A DNA stretch of 21,337 nucleotides from Ruminococcus sp. UBA7014 (GCA_002449575.1 DJXC01000056.1:1-21337), one strand, 5' to 3'. Shown: positions 8,745 through 16,483, numbered from the stretch's first letter. Notes: generated from the letters alone by a model not told the origin. A program made the numbers and translations.

Positions 8745-10148
8745 TTACTGAACGGGAACTTCTGCCGGAGCAGAATATACAGAGTTACGCAGCACCTGAA
8801 TATTAGAATCAAAATCAACCTGAAGAACAGACTGCCCGTCAATATCTGCCGATGCATAAGTACCATCAGCAGGAATCTGTATCTGCTGAATGTCATAGCC
8901 CGCAACAAACGGCGCACGCAGTGACAAAAGATATAATTCTGTATCAGACATATTTGTTCCTAAGTGCGGCATTGCAGAAGAAATCAGCTTTGGTACGGCA
9001 GTAACTACCTGTGTTTTGGCATTCTCCAAAAGCTGCGTCATAACTTCACGCTGACGGGAGGTGCGTTCAAAATCAGCATTTCCGACATAACGGATTCTTG
9101 CATAAGAAAGTGCCTGCTTGCCATTCAGCAGGTAAGTACCACCCTTTTCGATAAAATCAGAAAGTGGGTTATCGCCGGCGAGTTCATTGACTTCACTTTG
9201 CAGAATCACATTTAATGCATTCGCCTCTTCATCAGAGAGACTGATTTTCACACCGCCGAAAGCATCAATAATACCAGCAAATCCCATAAAGCTGACAACA
9301 CAGTAATCGTCAATGCTGACCTGATAATTTTTTTCAAGTGTATCCATCAGCAGTTCTGCCCCACCATAGGAATAGGCGGCATTCAGCTTGTGATTTCCAT
9401 AACCGGGAATATTCACATATGCATCACGCATGAAAGAAGTCAGATAAATTTTCTGTGTTCTGGAATTGAGGGATAACAGAATCATAGTATCTGAACGTCC
9501 ACGTTCTGAAGCAATATCTCTTGCATCTGTGCCAATCAGCAATACACTGCGGACATAACCGGCATCCAGTGTCCCAGAAGTGACAGTCCGTTCTCCTCTG
9601 GGCAGATTTTCCAGCTGTCGAATCAGCAGCAGCGAAATCACAGAATAAATTGCAAAAATAATTACAAGAAATACAACAATATGCCGGATTATTTTTTTCA
9701 AAAAACCGCCTCCGTGGGAATGTTTTTTCTTGTTTACAGGTTTCATCTGATTTTGAGAAGTTTGTTTTTGAGAAGTCTGCTTTTTAGAAGTTCTGGCAGG
9801 TTTACGTTTTTTGTGCGTTCCGGAAGAAGTCCGTGCAGATTTCTGATACTGTGCCGGACGGTCATATTCTTCGTAAGCACCATAATCAGCATCTTCTTCG
9901 ATAAAATTTTCCTCTGTTTCCGAAAATTCCGGAACAGGGGAAATTTCAATTTCCTGTGTCTGAAATTCGTCTGAAGTCCTTGCTTTTTTAGGAATCCGGA
10001 ATTCCTGTGTATGTACCGGACTGCTGGCTTCTGTACCACGCCGTTTCAGTGGTGGCAGTTCATTCGTGTGAAAATTCGGCAGAGGTTCGGTATTCTGCCG
10101 TGGACGAGGCAAATCTGCATTATTTCTGATTTCAGGAATATCATTCAT
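8745..10148 (-). CDS. LytR-CpsA-Psr (LCP) family cell-wall polymer ligase
   Basis: A 467-residue membrane protein. LCP enzymes transfer anionic glycopolymers such as wall teichoic acid or capsule from a lipid carrier to peptidoglycan on the outer face of the membrane. A long charged cytoplasmic tail (1-150, with KKQTSQKQTSQ repeats) leads into one transmembrane helix (about 154-176). The extracellular LCP domain follows: SVLLIGTDAR, RGRSDTMILLSLN, SFMRDAYVNIPGYGNHKLNAA, FGGVKISL, LNGKQALSYARIRY and DFERTSRQREVM. The signature Asp and Arg residues are present. The start at 10148 has AGGAGG 9 bases upstream, while an upstream in-frame start at 10190 would overlap the previous gene. The 150-residue tail is much longer than in classical LCPs. 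Confidence 0.92.
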   Translation of the reverse strand: MNDIPEIRNNADLPRPRQNTEPLPNFHTNELPPLKRRGTEASSPVHTQEFRIPKKARTSDEFQTQEIEISPVPEFSETEENFIEEDADYGAYEEYDRPAQYQKSARTSSGTHKKRKPARTSKKQTSQKQTSQNQMKPVNKKKHSHGGGFLKKIIRHIVVFLVIIFAIYSVISLLLIRQLENLPRGERTVTSGTLDAGYVRSVLLIGTDARDIASERGRSDTMILLSLNSRTQKIYLTSFMRDAYVNIPGYGNHKLNAAYSYGGAELLMDTLEKNYQVSIDDYCVVSFMGFAGIIDAFGGVKISLSDEEANALNVILQSEVNELAGDNPLSDFIEKGGTYLLNGKQALSYARIRYVGNADFERTSRQREVMTQLLENAKTQVVTAVPKLISSAMPHLGTNMSDTELYLLSLRAPFVAGYDIQQIQIPADGTYASADIDGQSVLQVDFDSNIQVLRNSVYSAPAEVPVQ

Positions 10149-10164
10149 ATTGTACTGCCTCCTC

Positions 10165-12516
10165 TTAGAATACACGCCAGATGCTGACACCTGCGACAGT
10201 AATCAGCGAAGTAATACACTGGAGAATAATAATCCATGCAGGCGTAACACCCACATGCAGAAGCGATTCCATCAGCACCATTGCCAGACCAATCAATATG
10301 CTGACCGCCTGGAGAAAAATTCCAACTGTAGCAGCATTCCGGACAATCTGAGAATCGATAATCAGTTTCATAATACTGCCGAAACTGTTTGGACACGCTG
10401 CTGAAGCACTCATTTCCTTGACACTGGCAGTTTCTTCACGATAAATTTCCTGCATTTTTACGGGAAGGATTTTTATCATTTCTTCGGGAACGTTAAACAG
10501 CGTGGAAAGCCGGGAAAGGCTGATAACCGGGTCAACAGTATGAATTATCAGGCTCATATTTCGCTTGACCGCTTTTTCCATCCAGAATTTTACATTATTG
10601 TCTGCCTGAAGTTCTATGATAAACAGGGCGGACAGATTGCCAGAAATGGAAAGATAGACTGCATCACGGTCATCTCCGGTGAGTTCTGCCTCTTTTGTTT
10701 TTGAGGGAAGCCCTTCAATTCTGTGCCGGAGCATCAATTCACGAGTTCCGAGCAGAATACGCTGATTGTGAATCCAACCGCACAATCCAAGAGCATCTTC
10801 ATAAACATAATTTTCAATCGGATAGAGTCGCTGGTCTTTTCCCTGCAAAACTTCGTTGAAAATATGGCTATAGGCACTCCCTGCATAACGTGCAAGACTT
10901 GCCGCTGCCAGAAGTGTTTCTTCCGTTTTGATATTGGAATACATTTTGACACCACGGAGCTGAACGGAACTTTCTGGAAAAATAGAAGAAGCATCCAACA
11001 ACAGAGAATTTGTATCATAAAAATCATCCACACTCTGCCAGCCCATCAGGAGAATACCATTTTTGGAAAGCTTTTTGACAGCATAATACAATGGCAGATT
11101 GACAACAAATGTAATTGCTGCACCTCCGGCAGCAACGGAAAACATGGAAAACAAGCCCAGTGCATAACTGAATCCGCCGCCATGAAGCAGTGTCATCACA
11201 ATAGATAAAATCAGTGAGGAGATACAACTTATCGGGACGGCAAAGCGTGAGAAATAGTCTGCCAGGTCTGCTGAATAAGTATATTGACGAAAATCTCTCA
11301 GAGAAGTGATTTTTCGCATAGCTGCTATCACCGGAAAATCACTCACCACACCACGGGCAAGCATATCTGCATTAGATTCATTCTCAACAATATGCACACC
11401 ATAACATTCAAAATGCTTGTCAATGGCTTTCAGGTTCAGTTCTTCCCTGTCAATGCTGAATAATTTTCCGATTGTATGCAGAATCAGGATAAAAATTGCA
11501 CAAGGCATAAAATGACCTGACAATCCTTCGTGCCGCAAGCCGAAAATACCAAAAAAAGAATCCAGCATACATGCAAGCAATGCAACTGCGGCAAAGCTGT
11601 CAGTATCCGCCCGGAACTGCACCAGACGAGTCAGTCCGTTACTGAGTGCAGGTATACAGACAGAAGCTGCTGCCAGTCCGAGCAGTACCTGCATCAAACA
11701 AACAAGTGCCTCCGGAATGCTGTTCAGCCACGCAATATCAAAAGCATATCTGATAGAAAGATAAGTGCTGATAATTGCCGCAAGCATCAGACCGCCGGCA
11801 CGGAAAGCAACTGCATTGCGCAGTTCTTTAATATCAGAATGGATTTCTGCTGTATTTTCCAGTTTCATCATATCAGAAATCCGCTGACGGCGGCGTGTTT
11901 CTTCTGCTGCTTCTTCCGGAGTACGCCGGATAGTGACATCAAGGGAATCCGCAGTCAGCGCAGCACGGTCAGCCGCACTGAGGTTCATGCTGGTTCTTTG
12001 CGCTCTGGGGGCAGGTTTGACATCTACAGGCTTGACAGGGTCTTGCTGCGGAACAGAAACAGGAATAATATCACGCAAATCAAGCTGTAGCGTTTCTGTT
12101 GCCATCGCTGTGACATCATTTTGACGGGAAAAGCGTTTTCTTTTTTTATATTTTTTCGCATCATGAATCTGTGTATAAAGATATTCTCCTTCGGGACGTT
12201 CTTTTTCATAAGTATAATTTTCTTCCGGCGTTTTGCCTTTCTGCTGATTTTTTCTGTTTTTCTCTGCTTCTCTGGCTCTTGTGGAATCGCTCATTCTGCG
12301 AATTTTCGGGGTACTGTCATAGACTGGTTCAGCAGTTTTTCTTTCTGCATTCCGGGCAGTATTATTTTCACGTTCCGGTGTACCGGATTCGATAAAAGAA
12401 ACCGTAGTCCGGCTTGAGCGGAGTTCTCCGGGCGAATGTTCCGGCGACTTCCGGAACACCAATTTTTCATGTACGGTTTGTTCTGTTGTTTCTTTATTCT
12501 CTCTTTCTTTTTTCAT
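10165..12516 (-). CDS. P-type-ATPase-like membrane protein lacking catalytic motifs (putative pseudo-ATPase)
   Basis: A 783-residue protein. Residues 1-235 are highly charged, repeat-poor and probably disordered. From about 236 it follows the heavy-metal P-type ATPase plan: membrane helices, a shortened actuator-like region (about 355-425), helices (about 428-480), then KKLSKNGILLMGWQSVDDFY, which aligns with the GILIKGGEALE stretch of CopA-type pumps. In place of DKTGT it has LLLDASSIF (Asp508 kept, KTGT lost). The nucleotide-domain echo RILLGTRELM and VYLSISGNLSALF is kept, but TGD is replaced by TVD (660-662). No GDGxND, actuator TGES or membrane CPC motif is seen. It therefore looks structurally conserved but catalytically dead. 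It lies between rlmB and the LCP gene, with a TAGGAGA ribosome site overlapping the rlmB stop. Function unknown. Confidence 0.72.
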   Translation of the reverse strand: MKKERENKETTEQTVHEKLVFRKSPEHSPGELRSSRTTVSFIESGTPERENNTARNAERKTAEPVYDSTPKIRRMSDSTRAREAEKNRKNQQKGKTPEENYTYEKERPEGEYLYTQIHDAKKYKKRKRFSRQNDVTAMATETLQLDLRDIIPVSVPQQDPVKPVDVKPAPRAQRTSMNLSAADRAALTADSLDVTIRRTPEEAAEETRRRQRISDMMKLENTAEIHSDIKELRNAVAFRAGGLMLAAIISTYLSIRYAFDIAWLNSIPEALVCLMQVLLGLAAASVCIPALSNGLTRLVQFRADTDSFAAVALLACMLDSFFGIFGLRHEGLSGHFMPCAIFILILHTIGKLFSIDREELNLKAIDKHFECYGVHIVENESNADMLARGVVSDFPVIAAMRKITSLRDFRQYTYSADLADYFSRFAVPISCISSLILSIVMTLLHGGGFSYALGLFSMFSVAAGGAAITFVVNLPLYYAVKKLSKNGILLMGWQSVDDFYDTNSLLLDASSIFPESSVQLRGVKMYSNIKTEETLLAAASLARYAGSAYSHIFNEVLQGKDQRLYPIENYVYEDALGLCGWIHNQRILLGTRELMLRHRIEGLPSKTKEAELTGDDRDAVYLSISGNLSALFIIELQADNNVKFWMEKAVKRNMSLIIHTVDPVISLSRLSTLFNVPEEMIKILPVKMQEIYREETASVKEMSASAACPNSFGSIMKLIIDSQIVRNAATVGIFLQAVSILIGLAMVLMESLLHVGVTPAWIIILQCITSLITVAGVSIWRVF

Positions 12517-12529
12517 GTATGGGTATCTC

Positions 12530-13270
12530 CTATCTGTTATTAGTTCTTTGCCTTACGATTTCATACATAAAAATACCGGCGGCAACGGAAGCATTGAGGG
12601 AAGTGATTTTCCCCATCATGGGAAGTTTTACCAGAAAGTCACATTTTTCTCTAATAAGCCGGCTCATGCCAGAACCTTCTGAACCGATGACGAGGGCAAC
12701 AGCACCATCAAATGCAGTTTCTGTATATAGTGTGCCGTCCATATCCGTACCATAAATCCAGATGCCCTCTTTTTTGAGTCTGTCAATGGCAGCGGCAAGA
12801 TTAGGGACTCTTGCCACAGGCAGCCAGCTTGCTGCCCCGGCAGAAGTCTTGAATACGGTGGGGGTCAGCATAGCACTGCGCCGTTTTGGGATAATAATAC
12901 CATCTGCACCAGCAGTCTCGGCAGTACGGATAATCGCCCCCAGATTATGTGGGTCTTCAATTTCGTCACAGATAATCAAAAACGGCTTTGTGCCTTTTTT
13001 CTCCGAAACAGCAAGCAGGTCATCCAGTGTCACATAAGAAGCACATGCGCCGAAGGCAATAACACCCTGATGTGCGCCGCCTTCAGCGAGCTGATTCAGT
13101 TTTTGTTCAGTAACAGTTTTTATCACTGTGCCATTCTGGACAGCGAGTTCACGAATTTCTTTCAGGCTGCCGCCGTTTCCGTTCATCAGCACAGTATCTA
13201 TCGGCTGACCACTGCGGAATGCTTCCCGGACGGGATTGCGTCCGATAATCATATTTTCTTTTTCAGGCAT
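12530..13270 (-). CDS. rlmB: 23S rRNA (guanosine-2'-O)-methyltransferase, TrmH/SpoU family
   Basis: A 246-residue SPOUT methyltransferase, probably modifying a guanosine in the 23S rRNA peptidyl-transferase region. An N-terminal substrate-binding segment (IIGRNPVREAF...GAHQGVIAF) is followed by the three family motifs: DEIEDPHNLGAIIRTAE, VIGSEGSGMSRL and MMGKITSLNASVAAGI, which form the knotted SAM site. The start at 13270 is favoured because AAAGG lies 8 bases upstream; an in-frame GTG at 13279 would overlap that site. It is the first gene of the - strand envelope cluster, under a clear promoter at 13315-13343. Closely related TrmH-family proteins methylate other RNAs, so the exact target is from family only. 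Confidence 0.9.
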   Translation of the reverse strand: MPEKENMIIGRNPVREAFRSGQPIDTVLMNGNGGSLKEIRELAVQNGTVIKTVTEQKLNQLAEGGAHQGVIAFGACASYVTLDDLLAVSEKKGTKPFLIICDEIEDPHNLGAIIRTAETAGADGIIIPKRRSAMLTPTVFKTSAGAASWLPVARVPNLAAAIDRLKKEGIWIYGTDMDGTLYTETAFDGAVALVIGSEGSGMSRLIREKCDFLVKLPMMGKITSLNASVAAGIFMYEIVRQRTNNR

Positions 13271-13314
13271 AGTATTCACCTTTCTGTAGACGGAATTATC
13301 TTTGTTTTATTAAT

Positions 13315-13343
13315 ATTATAGCATGACAGAAAAAAAATTACAA
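13315..13343 (-). promoter_or_regulatory. Promoter of rlmB and the downstream envelope cluster
   Basis: TTGTAA (-35, 13338-13343), a 17-base spacer and TATAAT (-10, 13315-13320) with TGC just before the -10, read on the - strand, 44 bases upstream of the rlmB start. Confidence 0.78.
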
Positions 13344-13379
13344 GTCTTTTTTGCACTTCTGAGAAAAAAAATTGTAGAA

Positions 13380-13628
13380 TTACAGATAAAAATAAATCAC
13401 CAGTCCGCATACACTAGCAGAAACAACCATTCCGAGGAGAAAAAACCATCCTTCATGCTGTGATTTCTTCTGCTTCTGGGGTGAAGCAAAATAATCCAGA
13501 GTTTCCATCTGCGCTGCATGGAGTGGCACTTCATTCACTTCTGGTTTGAGGTACAGAACAGCACGTTCAAAATAGGCACTGTCCGGACGATTAATTTCAA
13601 TGACTTTTTTATTGACACCTTTAATCAT
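13380..13628 (-). CDS. Small tail-anchored membrane protein, unknown function
   Basis: An 82-residue protein, not recognised. The N-terminal two thirds are soluble and mixed-charge (IEINRPDSAYFERAVLYLKP), with KQKKSQH just before a single C-terminal transmembrane helix (about 60-81, WFFLLGMVVSASVCGLVIYF) that ends the protein. This gives a tail-anchored topology with the N terminus in the cytoplasm. The ATG has AAAGGCAGG about 10 bases upstream. The gene stands alone between the rlmB promoter and the prepilin terminator. Codon use resembles its neighbours, so it is likely a real lineage gene. Confidence 0.7.
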   Translation of the reverse strand: MIKGVNKKVIEINRPDSAYFERAVLYLKPEVNEVPLHAAQMETLDYFASPQKQKKSQHEGWFFLLGMVVSASVCGLVIYFYL

Positions 13629-13685
13629 AATTCAATAACCTGCCTTTCTGTAATAACTGTTTTCAGTATTGGCAGAATTCTGAAA

Positions 13686-13691
13686 ATTATA
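13686..13691 (-). promoter_or_regulatory. Possible -10 box for the small membrane protein gene
   Basis: An exact TATAAT on the - strand, 58 bases before the start codon. No convincing -35 is found: the region it should occupy is taken by the prepilin terminator hairpin. Confidence 0.35.
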
Positions 13692-13702
13692 CAGGATACA
13701 GC

Positions 13703-13731
13703 AAAAAAGCCGGTAACAGCTACCGGCTTTT
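13703..13731 (-). terminator. Rho-independent terminator of the prepilin gene
   Basis: Eleven-base-pair stem AAAAGCCGGTA/TACCGGCTTTT (13705-13715 with 13721-13731) with a 5-base loop, followed on the - strand by a run of T. It lies 25 bases after the prepilin stop. Confidence 0.88.
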
Positions 13732-13756
13732 GGAATTTTATTTTTATTGCAGCGTA

Positions 13757-14386
13757 TCAGGGAGTATTATCATATCTGTCTGCCAGGTCTGCCATCAAAG
13801 AATGACTACTTCCGCCGGGCAGCCAGGAAGAATACAAATTATTTGGGCGGCTGTCAGGAACGGTAATTCTTCCTGCGGAATACTGACCAACATAGGGCGT
13901 ATCTGTATTATCAGCAGCAATACAAGCTTTTACGATATAATTATTAATATAGACAGACCAGCATTTTGTATTTGCATCAGAAACAGTGCGGTTTGCATTA
14001 CGGACAATTCTGTTTGCTGCATCAATCAGCCCCTGATTCGTACCAGATGGCGTAATTGCACCTGAATTTGTTAATCTTGTAGAGGAATCCACACTATAAA
14101 CTGCTGTACCAGAAACCGGAGAATAAGAAATCATATAATATCCATCCAGTTGACTTTTTTCATTTGCTCCGGTATGGGTACGGTCATGTGCAATATATTT
14201 CTGTGCCTCGGTCTGCACAGCATTATAAATCATTTTTGCTTCTGCATTGGCAGATTTTACACGAGATTTCCAATAATAAGTTGCCATTGTAGGTGCAAGT
14301 ATCCCGACAAGCACACCAATAATTGCAATAACAATAATCAGTTCTATCAGTGTAAAACCTTTTACACGCTGATTTTTCAGTTTCAT
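13757..14386 (-). CDS. Type IV prepilin-like protein (pseudopilin)
   Basis: A 209-residue protein with a textbook class III signal: MKLKNQRVKG is cleaved before FTLIELIIVIAIIGVLVGI, giving an N-methylated Phe and conserved Glu5 in the mature protein, with the hydrophobic helix used for membrane storage and pilus assembly. The rest is a pilin-like head with two Cys (KCWSVY and VKACIAA), which may form a disulfide, and Ser/Asn/Thr-rich loops. No prepilin peptidase, assembly ATPase or platform protein is in the window, so it depends on machinery elsewhere. The ATG follows GAGGGTGG. A terminator lies 25 bases after the stop. It could be a major pilin, minor pilin or ComG-type pseudopilin; the sequence does not decide. 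Confidence 0.87.
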   Translation of the reverse strand: MKLKNQRVKGFTLIELIIVIAIIGVLVGILAPTMATYYWKSRVKSANAEAKMIYNAVQTEAQKYIAHDRTHTGANEKSQLDGYYMISYSPVSGTAVYSVDSSTRLTNSGAITPSGTNQGLIDAANRIVRNANRTVSDANTKCWSVYINNYIVKACIAADNTDTPYVGQYSAGRITVPDSRPNNLYSSWLPGGSSHSLMADLADRYDNTP

Positions 14387-14448
14387 AAAAAACCACCCTC
14401 TTCAAAAAATAATTTTATTTCATATTCCGTTCATGAAATTATAATTTA

Positions 14449-14477
14449 ATTATAACATTTTTTATCAAAAAAGTCAA
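14449..14477 (-). promoter_or_regulatory. Proximal promoter of the prepilin gene
   Basis: TTGACT (-35, 14472-14477), a 17-base spacer and TATAAT (-10, 14449-14454) on the - strand, 62 bases before the start codon. Confidence 0.78.
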
Positions 14478-14511
14478 CATATTACGTTACTTTTTTCAAA
14501 CACATTATTGC

Positions 14512-14552
14512 CAAAAATACGGTCTGTTTTTTGTTCATATTTTAAACAGCCC
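14512..14552 (-). terminator. Candidate terminator or attenuator upstream of the prepilin gene
   Basis: Imperfect stem (14521-14529 with 14544-14552, one mismatch) followed by five T on the - strand. Confidence 0.4.
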
Positions 14553-14582
14553 CATACAGAACATCTGATTATATTTATTTCA
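14512..14582 (-). ncRNA. Candidate small terminated RNA or attenuated leader upstream of the prepilin gene
   Basis: A near-consensus - strand promoter (14589-14617) would start an RNA near 14582. Thirty bases on, GGGCTGTTT (14544-14552) can pair with AAACAGACC (14521-14529) as a 6 + 2 base-pair stem with one mismatch, followed by GTATTTTTGG, a terminator-like T run (14513-14517). The predicted transcript is about 70 nt. The large loop and mismatch make termination uncertain. It could be a free small RNA, or a leader that sometimes reads through into the prepilin gene. Confidence 0.38.
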
Positions 14583-14588
14583 TGATAT

Positions 14589-14617
14589 ATTATAGCATAA
14601 AGTTCACAATTTGTCAA
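14589..14617 (-). promoter_or_regulatory. Distal - strand promoter in the divergent region
   Basis: Perfect TTGACA (-35, 14612-14617), a 17-base spacer and TATAAT (-10, 14589-14594) with TGC just before it. This is the closest to consensus of any promoter in the window, yet no start codon with a ribosome site follows within 150 bases. Confidence 0.82.
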
Positions 14618-14660
14618 TAGTTTTTTTAAAAAAATATCAAAAAAACAGGTGTAAAAACAG

Positions 14661-14689
14661 TTGCGATTCTGTTCACAGAATGCTATAAT
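14661..14689 (+). promoter_or_regulatory. Promoter of the peptide-binding lipoprotein gene
   Basis: TTGCGA (-35, 14661-14666), a 17-base spacer and TATAAT (-10, 14684-14689) preceded by TGC; AAGGAG lies 20 bases further on. Confidence 0.8.
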
Positions 14690-14723
14690 TAAATACAGAG
14701 ATAACAAAAAGGAGATAATCAAC

Positions 14724-16370
14724 ATGAAAAAACAATGGCTTGACAGAATTTTCAGTATTTTATTGATACTTGGACTTTGCGGAAGTTTATGCAGTTGTTC
14801 ACATAAGCCGGATGACGGCACAGGCTACCTGTTTACCTGTACAATTGCGGGCAATCCGCAGTGCCTTGACCCTCAATATACAGACAATCAAAATGCACAG
14901 ATTGTAATTGATGCTATTCTGGAAGGTTTGGTTCGTCTGGACGAAACCGGCTCACTTGTCATGGCTGGCGCAGAAAGCTATACTGTTTCAGATGACGGAC
15001 TTTTTTATGAATTTCAGCTCCGGAATGACTGTTACTGGTTCAGCGCAGGCGAAGAACGCCGGGATGCTAAACCTGTGACTGCTTTGGACTATGTCTTTGC
15101 ATTCCGGCGGCTGCTCAGTCCGGAAACTGCTTCTCCCTATGCTGGAGAATATCTTTGTTTAAAAAACGCTTCTGCTGTACTGGAAGGAAGTGCCAAGCCG
15201 GAACAGCTTGGTATTTCTGCACCGGACGGCGCAACACTGATTTTTGAACTGGAATATCCGGATACCGATTTTTTATCACTGCTTTCTCAAAGCTGTGCAG
15301 TTCCATGCAATGAAGATTTTTTTCTTTCCACTAACGGAAGATATGGTCTGGATGACAAAACAATTCTCTGCAATGGTGCATTCTGCCTGACAAAATGGGC
15401 TTATGATGATTATGGAAGCGGTAATTTTCTGACATTCCGAAAAAACAGCACTTATTATAATGCAGAAAAAATTTCTCCGTCAAGTCTGCAATTTAACATT
15501 ATGCGCTCACAACCGGAAGCGGATGAAGATTTCCGCAACGGAAATTCTGATGTTATTTTAACAGACACTTATCCGACAAACTATCTGCATTCCGGGAAAT
15601 ATACCGTCCGGAGCAGCTGTACCGGAACACTGGGACTAATTTTTAATCCGGAAAATGAAATCCTGAAACAAAAAAACTTCCGGGAAGCTCTTGCCCGTGG
15701 CATTAACCGGGAACAATATGCTGAAATACTTGGCGGAAACCTTCAGCCTGCCAGCGGCATGATTCCTCCGGCAGTACAGCTTCTTGGCAGACCCTACCGT
15801 GAATTATATGCTGATGAACCGCTTTCCCTTCCCTATACGCCGGAAAAATCGGCTGCACTGTTTACCGAAGTTCTTCCGAAATTTTCTTCCAGTGACATCA
15901 ACGCCCTGAAAATACTGCTTCCGGAATCTTTCAGTGATACCGAAGCCATTCTTTCCATCTGTCAGGAATGGCAGAATCTTTCCGGGCATTATATTGGCAT
16001 TGACCGTGTTTCTGACAGGGAATACCGCAGCCGGCTTGCTTCCGGCGACTACAGCATCGCCCTGTATGACCTGAAAACACCTCGAAACAGCTGTTATGCT
16101 TCTTTACAGAACTTTTGTGAAAAAGCGGAATTTTTCGGACTTGAAAAATCTTCTCTTATCCCTGTTCTGGAATCACTTTCCGGTGATGAACCGCTTTCTG
16201 AAAAAGTGACACTTTATGGCGAAGCTGAAAAAACATTTCTGGATACTCTGGTGTTTATTCCACTGTTTTATCAGAATTTCTACTTAATTTACACTTCTGC
16301 TAATACTGATATTTTTGCCCGTCCGTTCAGTCATTCGATAGATTTTCAGAAAGCCAAGCATTTTGCCTGA
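14724..16370 (+). CDS. Oligopeptide ABC transporter substrate-binding lipoprotein (family 5)
   Basis: A 548-residue extracytoplasmic solute-binding protein of the OppA/DppA class. The start at 14724 follows AAAAAGGAGA. An in-frame TTG at 14661 lies inside the promoter and is rejected. A lipoprotein signal peptide ends at LCSC (lipid on Cys25 by the usual rule). Family features are NPQCLDPQYTDN at the mature N terminus, ILEGLVRLDETGSLVMAGAESYTVSDDGLFYEFQLR, VTALDYVFAFRRLL, YGLDDKTILCNGAFCLTKWA, NFREALARGINREQY (hinge region) and the C-terminal TLVFIPLFYQNFYLIY. No permease or ATPase genes are adjacent, so it is an orphan that must share a transporter or act as a sensor. Peptide is the likely ligand, by family only. 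Confidence 0.9.
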   Translation: MKKQWLDRIFSILLILGLCGSLCSCSHKPDDGTGYLFTCTIAGNPQCLDPQYTDNQNAQIVIDAILEGLVRLDETGSLVMAGAESYTVSDDGLFYEFQLRNDCYWFSAGEERRDAKPVTALDYVFAFRRLLSPETASPYAGEYLCLKNASAVLEGSAKPEQLGISAPDGATLIFELEYPDTDFLSLLSQSCAVPCNEDFFLSTNGRYGLDDKTILCNGAFCLTKWAYDDYGSGNFLTFRKNSTYYNAEKISPSSLQFNIMRSQPEADEDFRNGNSDVILTDTYPTNYLHSGKYTVRSSCTGTLGLIFNPENEILKQKNFREALARGINREQYAEILGGNLQPASGMIPPAVQLLGRPYRELYADEPLSLPYTPEKSAALFTEVLPKFSSSDINALKILLPESFSDTEAILSICQEWQNLSGHYIGIDRVSDREYRSRLASGDYSIALYDLKTPRNSCYASLQNFCEKAEFFGLEKSSLIPVLESLSGDEPLSEKVTLYGEAEKTFLDTLVFIPLFYQNFYLIYTSANTDIFARPFSHSIDFQKAKHFA

Positions 16371-16397
16371 ATCCTGTATTTGGATTTTGTTTATTTT
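16370..16397 (+). terminator. Weak terminator after the binding-lipoprotein gene
   Basis: Five-base-pair stem AATCC/GGATT (16370-16374 with 16382-16386) followed by TTGTTTATTTT. The short stem makes it marginal. Confidence 0.4.
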
Positions 16398-16418
16398 GTA
16401 CAAATTTTAAATTAACAC

Positions 16419-16447
16419 TTGATTTTTGATGCATTCTATAGTATAAT
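16419..16447 (+). promoter_or_regulatory. Promoter of the DUF1292 gene
   Basis: TTGATT (-35, 16419-16424), a 17-base spacer and TATAAT (-10, 16442-16447), with the ribosome site AAAGGAGA just ahead of the ATG at 16484. Confidence 0.78.
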
Positions 16448-16483
16448 ATAAAAAGTAAAACAAAAAGCCGAAAGGAGAATTCC

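Larger units (their letters stand above)
14387..14723. other. 337-bp divergent intergenic region with three promoters
   Basis: AT-rich region separating the prepilin gene (-) from the binding-lipoprotein gene (+). It holds a proximal - promoter (14449-14477), a distal - promoter (14589-14617) with a hairpin and T run shortly after it (14512-14552), and the + promoter (14661-14689). No convincing protein-coding gene lies in it. Confidence 0.7.

Noticed and set aside
9750..9800. Short direct repeats around 9750-9800 as a possible CRISPR or mobile-element end
   Set aside because: They are in-frame repeats encoding KKQTSQKQTSQ in the LCP tail; no spacer structure or inverted ends.
11530..12090. 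186-residue frame on + rich in Cys, Arg and Gln
   Set aside because: Antisense shadow of the P-type-ATPase-like gene without a ribosome site.
13321..13380. Terminator for the 82-residue protein gene
   Set aside because: T runs are present on - but no stem longer than four base pairs could be formed, so I do not call one.
14474..14821. Possible 115-residue reading frame on -
   Set aside because: It overlaps the start of the binding-lipoprotein gene, crosses both promoters and the candidate terminator, has no ribosome site and shows no family features.
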